The notes under the pieces: generated by a model
The model's input: only the letters and a program-made list of their open reading frames with translations
Told to the model about the DNA's origin: nothing
Databases searched by the model: none
Made by a program: the position numbers and the translations under genes
Shown here: positions 16,314-24,271 of the stretch, piece after piece
How positions within the stretch are numbered: the first letter of the stretch is position 1
How the letters are laid out: each line of letters begins with the position of its first letter
From: ZLKRG08 sp964654815
GTDB taxonomy: Bacteria; Actinomycetota; Actinomycetes; Nanopelagicales; Nanopelagicaceae
DNA length: 47,226 nt
NCBI GenBank assembly: GCA_964654815.1
Contig: CAZZLH010000008.1
Coordinates: 1-47,226, forward strand
Direction of reading: 5' to 3'

Positions 16314-16975
16314 TTAGTTTTGCCGCGCTCTTTACTTGCATTTGCCCGCCATTTGGCTATCTCTGCATGATTTCCTGAGAGTAAGACCTCAGGAACTTTA
16401 AGTCCACGCCACTCTGCTGGTTTAGTGAATGTTGGATACTCCACATAACCCTCTGCGGCATGAGACTCTTCAATGACTGATTCTGGATTACCAAGCACGC
16501 CAGGTATCAATCTAGTCACCGCCTCGGTAATCACCATCGCAGCAACTTCGCCACCATTTAACACATAATCACCAATTGAGATTTCCTGGACCTTGTAACC
16601 AGAGTTCAGATAATGCTGTCTAACTCGATCATCGATGCCTTCATAGCGACCGCAGGCAAAGATCAAATGCTCTGCTCTGGCTAAATCCTCCGCCATTCTC
16701 TGATCAAAGCGCGCACCTGCTGGAGTAAGTATTATCAAAAGTGATTCCTTGGTGATCACTTGGTCTATGGCTTTGCCCCAGACCTCCGGCATCATCACCA
16801 TACCTGCGCCACCACCATATGGGGTGTCATCGACTTGGCGATGGACATTGGTGGATTGTTCACGCAAGTCATGAACATTGATCTCAACTAGCTCGCGCTC
16901 TTGTGCCTTGCCAATTAATGAGAGTTTCAATGGTTCAAAGAACTCAGGGAAGATAGATATGAAATCCAGCCTCAT
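16310..16975 (-). CDS. trmD: tRNA (guanine-N1)-methyltransferase
   Basis: TrmD methylates G37 of tRNAs with SAM and so prevents frameshifts. The 221-residue protein has the SPOUT trefoil-knot blocks PYGGGAGMVMMPE (53-65), GRYEGIDDR (109-117) and GDYVLNGGE (135-143), plus Arg155 (equivalent to E. coli Arg154). The residue aligning with the catalytic Asp169 of E. coli appears to be Glu170 (IEESHA), a conservative but unexpected change. The gene overlaps rimM by 4 bp (ATGA). Its stop overlaps that of the convergent synthetase gene. rplS, usually next after trmD, is absent here. Confidence 0.94.
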   Translation of the reverse strand: MRLDFISIFPEFFEPLKLSLIGKAQERELVEINVHDLREQSTNVHRQVDDTPYGGGAGMVMMPEVWGKAIDQVITKESLLIILTPAGARFDQRMAEDLARAEHLIFACGRYEGIDDRVRQHYLNSGYKVQEISIGDYVLNGGEVAAMVITEAVTRLIPGVLGNPESVIEESHAAEGYVEYPTFTKPAEWRGLKVPEVLLSGNHAEIAKWRANASKERGKTN

Positions 16976-17460
16976 GAAATCACCGGTGGGATTACCACTA
17001 CTTTCTTGAGTTTTAAATCCACGATCGGGACGAGTTGGCGGACAAAGGGTATTAGCGTCTCGCCATTTTCATTGCTAATAACCAAGCAATCTTGACTTGG
17101 TAGGTTCAAGACATCGGTAACCTCGCCGAATTCGCTGCCATCCTCAAGTTCGGCTTTTAATCCGATCAATTGTTGAATGTGGTAATCATCCTCAGATTCA
17201 CCAGGCTGGTTGATATCAACTTCGGCATAGAGCAAGGTATCGCGCAGCTTCTCAATACCATTTCGATCATTGATGCCACTAAAGCCCAAAAGCCAAATTC
17301 CATTATGAAGTCGAGCGCTTGCCACGGTTAATTCACCGCTATCTGTAATCAATTTGGCGCCTATGGCAAAGCGGGTTTCGGGCTCATCGGTTCGAACTTC
17401 AATGGTCGCCTCACCAAGGATTCCGTGAGCACGACCAATCCGCCCAACGTTGAGTTTCAC
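16972..17460 (-). CDS. rimM: Ribosome maturation factor RimM
   Basis: RimM binds ribosomal protein S19 and assists 30S head assembly. The 162-residue protein has the N-terminal RimM beta-barrel (NVGRIGRAHGILGEATIEV) and the C-terminal PRC-barrel-like half (GEVTDVLNLPSQDCLVI, ending with the VIPP block). It starts at GTG (17460), 2 nt after the khpA stop and overlapping trmD by 4 bp, in the conserved rpsP-khpA-rimM-trmD operon. Confidence 0.95.
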   Translation of the reverse strand: MKLNVGRIGRAHGILGEATIEVRTDEPETRFAIGAKLITDSGELTVASARLHNGIWLLGFSGINDRNGIEKLRDTLLYAEVDINQPGESEDDYHIQQLIGLKAELEDGSEFGEVTDVLNLPSQDCLVISNENGETLIPFVRQLVPIVDLKLKKVVVIPPVIS

Positions 17461-17462
17461 GC

Positions 17463-17702
17463 TTAGCGAATCTCGTCAGCCTCGATGAGATCCACGCGCA
17501 CCGAACGACCAGCAAGTGCGCTCATCACTGTTCGTAACGCTCTCGCGGTACGACCATTACGACCGATTACCTTGCCTATGTCCTCTGGATTGACATTAAC
17601 TTCAAGCGTCGTGCCTCGACGATGAGTCTTCTCTTTGACACTCACATCTTCAGGGTGATCAACGATCCCCTTAACTAGATGCTCTAAAGCTTCGTCGAGC
17701 AT
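17463..17702 (-). CDS. khpA: KH-domain RNA-binding protein KhpA
   Basis: This 79-residue single KH-domain protein has the RNA-binding GxxG loop in GKVIGRNGRTARAL. In Gram-positives, KhpA (with KhpB) binds many RNAs. Its place between rpsP and rimM is invariant in actinobacteria. Its ATG shares one base with the rpsP stop (TAATG). Confidence 0.94.
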   Translation of the reverse strand: MLDEALEHLVKGIVDHPEDVSVKEKTHRRGTTLEVNVNPEDIGKVIGRNGRTARALRTVMSALAGRSVRVDLIEADEIR

Positions 17703-17794
17703 TACTCAGCTTTGGTTTCTTCGGAAGCTTCTGCAGTCGCTGGCTCAGCTGCAACCTCTGCCACTTCGCTGGCTGGCTCAGCTGCAACCTCTGC
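17702..17794 (-). CDS. rpsP: Ribosomal protein bS16, only the acidic C-terminal tail visible
   Basis: Only the last 30 residues before the stop at 17702 remain. They are Ala/Glu/Val/Pro-rich, as in the C-terminal extension of actinobacterial bS16. Identity rests on position (between ffh and khpA) and on this tail; the conserved S16 core of about 80 residues lies in the gap. An 11-residue unit starting AEVAAEPA occurs twice. Confidence 0.7.
   Translation of the reverse strand, partial: AEVAAEPASEVAEVAAEPATAEASEETKAE
17739..17794 (-). repeat. Tandem repeat in the rpsP tail, abutting the gap
   Basis: A 23-bp sequence is identical at 17739-17761 and 17772-17794 (period 33 bp, 11 codons). The second copy touches the first N of the gap, so the tail may hold further copies that broke the assembly. 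Confidence 0.85.
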
Positions 17795-17894
17795 NNNNNN
17801 NNNNNNNNNNNNNNNNNNNNNNNNNNNNNNNNNNNNNNNNNNNNNNNNNNNNNNNNNNNNNNNNNNNNNNNNNNNNNNNNNNNNNNNNNNNNNN
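17795..17894. other. Assembly gap (100 N) between rpsP and ffh
   Basis: Exactly 100 N. The missing bS16 core (about 240 nt or more) plus the ffh C-terminus cannot fit into 100 bases, so the real distance must be several hundred bases. Confidence 0.98.
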
Positions 17895-19259
17895 ATTAGG
17901 CAGATTAGGCAGCCCCGCAGCAGGCATACCCGGAAGCGCTTTACCACTTCGCATCGCTTTCATCGCCTTCTGTGCTTGGGTGAATCGATCTACCAAGTTA
18001 TTAACTTCGGAAACTTGCCGCCCACTTCCCTTTGCGATTCGAGCGCGTCTTGAGCCATTTAGTAATTTGGGATCACGACGCTCTGCCGGTGTCATTGATT
18101 GGACGATCGCAGTTGATTTCGTGATCTCTGAGTCGTCAATATTTGCCAACTGGTTTTGGATATTTTTGACTTGGCCCATTCCAGGTAACATTCCTGCGAT
18201 TTTTGAGAGCGATCCCATTTTGGCAATTCCCTGCAATTGCTCTAGGAAATCCTCCAAGGTGAAATCCTCACCCTTTATAAATTTCTCTTCAAGTTTCTTA
18301 GATGAATCAGAATCCATGGCGCGCTTTGCCTGCTCGGCTAGTGTCGCCACATCGCCCATGCCTAGAATTCGAGAGGCCATGCGCTCTGGATAGAAAATAT
18401 CGAAATCGCTCAACTTCTCACCGGTTGAGGCGAAGAGAATTGGTTTGCCAGTTAGCTTGGTAATAGAGAGCGCGGCGCCACCACGAGCATCTCCATCTAA
18501 TTTTGTAAGAACCACGCCATCAAAACCCACACCAGCTTTAAAGGCATTTGCGGTACGAATGGCATCTTGGCCAATCATCGCATCGACCACAAAGAGAATC
18601 TCATCGGGATTTATCGCATCCCGAATCGCAGAAGCCTCTGCCATCAACTCTTGGTCAACGCCAAGCCGCCCTGCGGTATCAACGATTACGATGTTATGTA
18701 ATTTTTGTTTGGCGAAATCCAATCCTGCCTTTGCTACCTTTACCGGATCGCCCTGACCATTTCCTGGCTCTGGTGCAAATACCGGAATTGAAATCTGTTC
18801 GCCTAATACTTGGAGTTGCGTTACTGCATTTGGTCTTTGTAAATCCGAAGCCACCAATAGCGGCGTATTGCCTTGCTCCTTAAGATATCGGGCCAATTTG
18901 CCGGCCAAAGTAGTCTTTCCAGAACCTTGTAAACCAGCTAAGAGAATTACAGTCGGAGGGTTCTTAGCAAATCTAATTCGTCTTGCCGAGCCGCCTAAGA
19001 CATCGGTTAATTCCGTGGATACTAAATCAAAGATGGCCTGCGCTTGATTGGCGCCCGGTTGCAGATTTTCCAGTAATTGCAAAGACTTTTCTTTGGTGCT
19101 TTGGGTAAAGGTGTCAATTACTTCGAGCGCAACGTCGGCATCAATTAAAGCCGCTCTAATCTCTTCGAAGGTTTCGTTGATATCTGATGAAGATAACTTG
19201 CCCCGACCTCGTAATTTGGTGAAAGCGCCGGTAAAACGCGAAGTTAGACTCTCAAACAT
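17895..19259 (-). CDS. ffh: Signal recognition particle GTPase Ffh, C-terminus lost in gap
   Basis: Ffh binds signal peptides and 4.5S RNA and docks on FtsY to target proteins to the membrane. About 455 residues are visible: the N domain, the G domain with GLQGSGKTTLAGK, DTAGRL and TKLDGDARGG, and most of the methionine-rich M domain (SMTPAERRDPKLLNGSRRARIAKGSG). The last part runs into the N gap. It lies 12 nt downstream of glnD. Confidence 0.95.
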
Positions 19260-19271
19260 GGCTAGGGAATC

Positions 19272-21542
19272 CTAATCTATTGCGGAGAGGATGCTAGCCA
19301 CTACTTTCTTCGCAGAATCATCAGACAATTTAACGCCAGAAATATCAGTCACATAGAGTGTGTCGATTGCCTCAGCTCCCAAAGTCGAAGCAATTACCGA
19401 CCTAATATCAATATTTAACTTCTTGACTGCAGCGCCAATTCGATAGAGCAGCGCAGGGCGATCATGGCTCCTGATCTCAATTATCGTGGCGCTTGAAGCG
19501 GAATCTTCAATGATTTCTACCTCAGGAGGCGGCACTGGAACTCCGCTTAGAGGTGCATAAGATCTTACCTTCGCCTCGATACGCTGCTGTAAATTTTCTG
19601 GATTGTTCAAAGAATCAGATAAGGCTGCTGCAATCGATTCTGCGTTTGGCACTTGCGCAAATGGATCTAGATTCACGATCCAAGACATAACCGCTGATTT
19701 TCCATGTGTGCGAGTCTTTGCAGCACGAATATCAAACTTTAGTAAATTCAAGGTACCTGCAACTATGGAGAAGAGGCCGGTGCTATCTGGAGCCACGACC
19801 TCTAGGGTGTAACTACCCTCATTCTCGCGAAATTCAACGGCCAATTTTCCACTCTCTGCTTTGGCTAATTGAAGATCATCCAACTCCATCTCAGGTGCAA
19901 CCAGCACTCCCTTCATGGCGCGCTTTACTCGATTCACCAGATCTCTTACGAGTCGAGCTTTCCATTCGCTCCAAGCCGCTTTACCAGTAGCCTCTCCGTC
20001 AGCGATAGAGAGCGCATGCAAAAGTTCTAGATGTTGCATATCTGGAATGACATCTAGGACCGATTGCAAGGTAGCCGGGTCATCCAAGTCTCGTCTTGTT
20101 GCAACACTTGGCAGCAAGAGATGGTACTTAACCAAAAATTTGATGGTCTCTACATCTTTATCTACAAAGCCAATTCTCTTGGCGATAGGTTCGATTAATT
20201 GCGCTCCTCTTTCAGAGTGATCTGCCTCGGTTCCCTTGCCAATATCATGGAATAGCGCACCAACCAGGAGTAAATCAGGACGATGCACGGTTCGGGTCAA
20301 CTTCGCAGCACATATTGCGGTCTCAACCATGTGCCTATCGACCGTATGTCTGTGAAGGGCATTTCTCTGTGGCAATGAACGAACCGAGCTCCACTCGGGA
20401 AACCAATTGGCGATCACTCCGGCTTGATCAAGCGCTTCCCAAACTCGCTCCATCGACCTACCACCGCCAATAAAAGCCACCAGATTCTCACGCGCTTCAC
20501 GTGGCCAAGGAGCGGGCAAATTAATCTGACTTAATAACTCGCAAGCGTCTATTGAAATTGGCAAACCCAATTGTGAGGCTTTGGCTGCGGCTCTTACGCC
20601 TATTCCGGGGTCTTGTAAGCCAAGTTCTAGCGCGCCGGAATTTTCTGGGATTTCAATTATTACCTCGTGATTTTCCACACCGATGTTCTTGCCGACATTT
20701 GTCGCTCTTGGTTTACGAAAGGCAAAACGACTTCGCCGATTATCGTATCTATGCCAGAGCACATTCAGTTGATAATCAACAGTTCTTGCAATAGTTGCAA
20801 CTTGACCCATCAAAGCATCGGCATCAACAAATCCCAAATCAATCGCAACTTTATCTTGCTCTTGGAATAAGAGCAGATCTTTATCGCGCTGGCTTACCTT
20901 ATGTAGGCTATCCCGCACATCAAGTAATTGTGATTCCAAATCTTTTAAGTTTCGATTAGCCTGTTCCAGAGCATCTCCAGAAATATCAAGTAAGTTACTC
21001 TGATAAATTGCACTTAATGCGGCAATATCGCGCAAGCCTCCTCGGGACTCCTTGATGTCAGGTTCTAGCAAATAGGCAAGGTCGCCAAAGTGCTCGTGTC
21101 TTGCCTTCATAGCAAGCCTTAACTCTTCAATTCGACCCCGCTGCCAATTTTGGAGCGCATCACGCTTTACCTCGGCAAGTAGGTTGGCAGCTCCACAGAT
21201 TATTCGAGCATCAAGTAAACCTAAAATAACTTTGATGTCTTTTGCCGCCTCGCGGGTCTCGCTCCTGGTGCGAACCGCATGATCTATTTTGCGCGGGACC
21301 GATTCTGGTCCTTGTTTATCCCAGATCGGGTAGAGCAATGAATTTACGAAATCATTCAAATTAGAGAGTGAATTATCATGAAGGATTAGTAAATCTAAAT
21401 CAGATCCTGGAGAGAGCTCGCCGCGGCCGTAACCTCCGACCGCGACGAGCGCTATTCCCTCTGGCTTGCCAGCTCTTTCGTATAGTTGCGTTAGGTAAGC
21501 ATCACTCTCGGATGACCTTAACTTACGCTCCGACAAACCCAT
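19272..21542 (-). CDS. glnD: PII nucleotidyltransferase/PII-removing enzyme GlnD
   Basis: GlnD modifies and demodifies the PII protein according to glutamine level. The 756-residue protein has the nucleotidyltransferase motif GGYGRGELSPGSDLDLL near residue 36, an HD phosphohydrolase domain (LFHDIGKG, HSERGAQL) and two C-terminal ACT domains that sense glutamine. In studied actinobacteria the enzyme adenylylates rather than uridylylates PII; which applies here cannot be read from sequence. The segment before the first motif is short. It follows glnK by 61 nt. Confidence 0.94.
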   Translation of the reverse strand: MGLSERKLRSSESDAYLTQLYERAGKPEGIALVAVGGYGRGELSPGSDLDLLILHDNSLSNLNDFVNSLLYPIWDKQGPESVPRKIDHAVRTRSETREAAKDIKVILGLLDARIICGAANLLAEVKRDALQNWQRGRIEELRLAMKARHEHFGDLAYLLEPDIKESRGGLRDIAALSAIYQSNLLDISGDALEQANRNLKDLESQLLDVRDSLHKVSQRDKDLLLFQEQDKVAIDLGFVDADALMGQVATIARTVDYQLNVLWHRYDNRRSRFAFRKPRATNVGKNIGVENHEVIIEIPENSGALELGLQDPGIGVRAAAKASQLGLPISIDACELLSQINLPAPWPREARENLVAFIGGGRSMERVWEALDQAGVIANWFPEWSSVRSLPQRNALHRHTVDRHMVETAICAAKLTRTVHRPDLLLVGALFHDIGKGTEADHSERGAQLIEPIAKRIGFVDKDVETIKFLVKYHLLLPSVATRRDLDDPATLQSVLDVIPDMQHLELLHALSIADGEATGKAAWSEWKARLVRDLVNRVKRAMKGVLVAPEMELDDLQLAKAESGKLAVEFRENEGSYTLEVVAPDSTGLFSIVAGTLNLLKFDIRAAKTRTHGKSAVMSWIVNLDPFAQVPNAESIAAALSDSLNNPENLQQRIEAKVRSYAPLSGVPVPPPEVEIIEDSASSATIIEIRSHDRPALLYRIGAAVKKLNIDIRSVIASTLGAEAIDTLYVTDISGVKLSDDSAKKVVASILSAID

Positions 21543-21603
21543 TTCATTAGAGTATCTAAATCAAGTTGCTAATGGACCTTTATTAGTTGTCCACCAGCCG
21601 GAT

Positions 21604-21942
21604 TTAGATGGCTTCGATACCGCGCTCACCCGTACGTACGCGCACTATCTGATCAATCGGAGAGACCCAAACTTTGCCATCTCCGATGGATCCGGTATTT
21701 GCCGCTTTAACGATTGCATTCACGACCGACTCCACATCTGGATCATCGACTATGACTTCAAGTCTGATCTTTGGCACAAGATCTACCGTGTACTCGGCGC
21801 CGCGATAGACCTCGGTATGACCGCGCTGACGACCAAAACCTGAGGCCTCGGAAACAGTCATGCCTTTGATTCCTAGAGCTTGAAGTGCATCCTTTACATC
21901 ATCTAATTTAAATGGCTTTAGCACTGCAGTTATTAGCTTCAT
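21604..21942 (-). CDS. glnK: Nitrogen regulatory protein PII
   Basis: This 112-residue PII trimer protein has the T-loop GRQRGHTEVYRGAEY with the modification site Tyr51, and the C-terminal GDGKVWVSPIDQIVRVRTGE block. It binds ATP/ADP and 2-oxoglutarate and plugs AmtB when nitrogen is plentiful. Its ATG overlaps the amtB stop by 4 bp, the usual amtB-glnK coupling, and glnD follows. Confidence 0.97.
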   Translation of the reverse strand: MKLITAVLKPFKLDDVKDALQALGIKGMTVSEASGFGRQRGHTEVYRGAEYTVDLVPKIRLEVIVDDPDVESVVNAIVKAANTGSIGDGKVWVSPIDQIVRVRTGERGIEAI

Positions 21943-23240
21943 GCTGTTGTACCTCCACGACTTGAGTTAAAGAGTTCGTAGGCAGTTTCGCGGTGCTCTG
22001 AGTAATCGATTCCGGTTACCTCTGCCTCTTGTGTGACTCGGAATCCAATCGTCTTATTGATTATGAATCCAAGGATAAGAGTTACTATGAATGAATAAAG
22101 CATGACCAGTATTGCTCCGTACGATTGCGTTCCGAGAAGTTTCAAACCGCCTCCGTAGAGCAATCCATCTTGGCCGAGGCTATTGACATGCTTGGTTGCG
22201 AAGAAGCCTAGAGAGATACAGCCCCAGAGGCCGCCCACTAAGTGAACTCCGACCACATCCAGTGAATCATCAAAACCAAACTTGTATTTCAACCCGACTG
22301 CGAGTGCAGAGAGGGCGCCTGCGATCAATCCAATCGCAGCTGCTGCCCAAGGTGCGACGAATGCACAGGCCGGAGTAATTGCCACAAGGCCAGCGACTGC
22401 ACCTGATGCAGCCCCCAGAGAAGTTGCGCGGCTGTCACGAATCTTTTCGATGAGCAACCAACCAAGCAATGCGGCACCCGTAGCAACTTGGGTATTCATC
22501 AGCGCCAACGCGGCAGTGGCATTTGCACCCAATGCACTTCCGGCATTGAATCCAAACCAACCAAACCAAAGTAATCCAGATCCAAGAAGTACCAATGGCA
22601 AAGAATGTGGTCGCATTGGATCTCTACGCCAACCGTGGCGCTTACCTAGCACGATCGCCAGAGCTAAACCTGCTGCACCAGCATTGATATGAACCGCGGT
22701 ACCACCAGCGAAATCAAGTACGCCCTTGCCAGCTAAATGGCCAACGCCCTTTAGTGATTCGCCGAACTTATCGCCGAAATCGAAGACCCAGTGAGCCACT
22801 GGGAAATAGACCACTGTGACCCAGAGCGCCACAAAGACTGCCCAAGCAGTGAACTTGGCACGATCGGCAATTGCACCTGAAATCAAAGCAGGAGTGATGA
22901 TCGCAAACATCAATTGGAAGGCGGCAAATACCAAGGTTGGAATCGGATAAGCCCCACCGTTATTGGTGAATTCATTGACCATATTTCCCATACCAGATAG
23001 GCCCCAACCACCAATCCATTGCGAATCAGCGCTGTAACCAAATGCCCAGTTATAACCGAATGCAACCCAGAGCACGCTAACTATTCCAATGGTGATGAAT
23101 GACATCATCATCATATTGAGCACACTCTTAGTTCGGACCATGCCGCCGTAAAAGAAGGCCAATCCTGGAGTCATCAATAGCACCAGTGCGCTGCTGGCCA
23201 AGACCCACGCAGTATCACCAGAATTTAATACGATATCCAT
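21939..23240 (-). CDS. amtB: Ammonium transporter
   Basis: AmtB conducts ammonium through the cytoplasmic membrane. The 433-residue protein has about 11 transmembrane helices, beginning at a typical Amt start (DTAWVLASSALVLLMTPGLAFF without a long signal peptide). The twin pore histidines are in TAVHINAGAAGLA and GVHLVGGLWG. It forms an amtB-glnK-glnD nitrogen unit between ftsY and ffh. The 221-bp upstream space probably carries the nitrogen-responsive promoter, but no convincing GlnR or AmtR site was found. Confidence 0.96.
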   Translation of the reverse strand: MDIVLNSGDTAWVLASSALVLLMTPGLAFFYGGMVRTKSVLNMMMMSFITIGIVSVLWVAFGYNWAFGYSADSQWIGGWGLSGMGNMVNEFTNNGGAYPIPTLVFAAFQLMFAIITPALISGAIADRAKFTAWAVFVALWVTVVYFPVAHWVFDFGDKFGESLKGVGHLAGKGVLDFAGGTAVHINAGAAGLALAIVLGKRHGWRRDPMRPHSLPLVLLGSGLLWFGWFGFNAGSALGANATAALALMNTQVATGAALLGWLLIEKIRDSRATSLGAASGAVAGLVAITPACAFVAPWAAAAIGLIAGALSALAVGLKYKFGFDDSLDVVGVHLVGGLWGCISLGFFATKHVNSLGQDGLLYGGGLKLLGTQSYGAILVMLYSFIVTLILGFIINKTIGFRVTQEAEVTGIDYSEHRETAYELFNSSRGGTTA

Positions 23241-23461
23241 AAATATCTTTTATCTACCTTTACTTATCCCTGCATTCACTTACAAATAACTCCCAGAGAC
23301 TGAGATCTCTTAAATTATTGATTCGCAAAACGGGATAGGAACTAGAAGTAATACCTCAACACTGAGTTGGGCTGCCGACCCATGGCCAGACTCTAGATTT
23401 GACGTATTAACTGGTTGATACGAATAGGTAAAGGTCTCTTTTTGACTTTGTTACGGTGGTG

Positions 23462-24271
23462 TTAACCCAGAAGTCCCTGTAGGTACCCTTGCGCGTCAAA
23501 TGGAGCGAAATCATCCACCGACTCCCCCGTGCCAACCCATTTGATGGGGATGCCAAACCTCTCTTCGATCGCTAGCGCGATACCGCCACGCGCTGAGCCA
23601 TCCAACTTGGTGAGGATCACGCCAGTTACCGCTACCGCATCAGCGAAGACCGCTGCTTGAGTCAAACCATTCTGTCCCGTGGTCGCATCTATAACGAGTA
23701 GTACCTCGGATATCGGCGCGCTCTTCTCCACTACTCTACGGATCTTCTCAAGCTCAGCCATCAAATCCGACTTGTTGTGCAATCTGCCTGCGGTATCAAT
23801 GATCAGATTTGTCGCACCACTATCAATAAATCTCTTTGTCGCATCGAATGCGACTGAAGCCGGGTCGCTATTTTCTGCACCAGTGATTATTGGTATTTCT
23901 AACCGCTCCGCCCAAGTGCGCAGTTGCGCTACCGCTGCCGCTCTAAATGTATCTGCTGCAGCAAGGATCGTGGATCCAGGTAATTGTTTAGCAAGCTTTG
24001 CCACTGATGTGGTCTTACCAGTGCCATTGACTCCGACAACCAAAATAATGCCGGGCTTGGTGCTTCGATCCTTATTTGAGAGAAGCTGATGCAACCTTTC
24101 AGTTATTGCCTCTACCGGAGCAAGTCGTGAGGATCTGCCAACATCGATTAAATTATTGGTTAACTCTCTACCCAGATCAGATTTCAATAGCTCTTGCGTG
24201 AGCTCTTCCCAATCAGATTCTTTCGCAGCGCTACTTGAAATCTTTTCAAAGAACTTTTTGAAAAGCCCCAT
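23462..24271 (-). CDS. ftsY: SRP receptor GTPase FtsY, short form
   Basis: FtsY is the membrane docking GTPase for the SRP. At 269 residues it is essentially the NG core: a short amphipathic start (GLFKKFFEKI) that may bind lipid, then GVNGTGKTTS, DTAGRLHNKSDLM and TKLDGSARGG. The acidic N-terminal domain or transmembrane segment of most actinobacterial FtsY proteins is missing. Its ATG overlaps the smc stop by one base. Confidence 0.95.
   Translation of the reverse strand: MGLFKKFFEKISSSAAKESDWEELTQELLKSDLGRELTNNLIDVGRSSRLAPVEAITERLHQLLSNKDRSTKPGIILVVGVNGTGKTTSVAKLAKQLPGSTILAAADTFRAAAVAQLRTWAERLEIPIITGAENSDPASVAFDATKRFIDSGATNLIIDTAGRLHNKSDLMAELEKIRRVVEKSAPISEVLLVIDATTGQNGLTQAAVFADAVAVTGVILTKLDGSARGGIALAIEERFGIPIKWVGTGESVDDFAPFDAQGYLQGLLG

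Noticed and set aside
23400..23465. GlnR-like half sites (GTTAC-n6-GTTAA, GATAC-n6-GTAAA) upstream of amtB
   Set aside because: Only one of four pentamers fits well, and one pair overlaps the ftsY stop; too weak without a matrix score.
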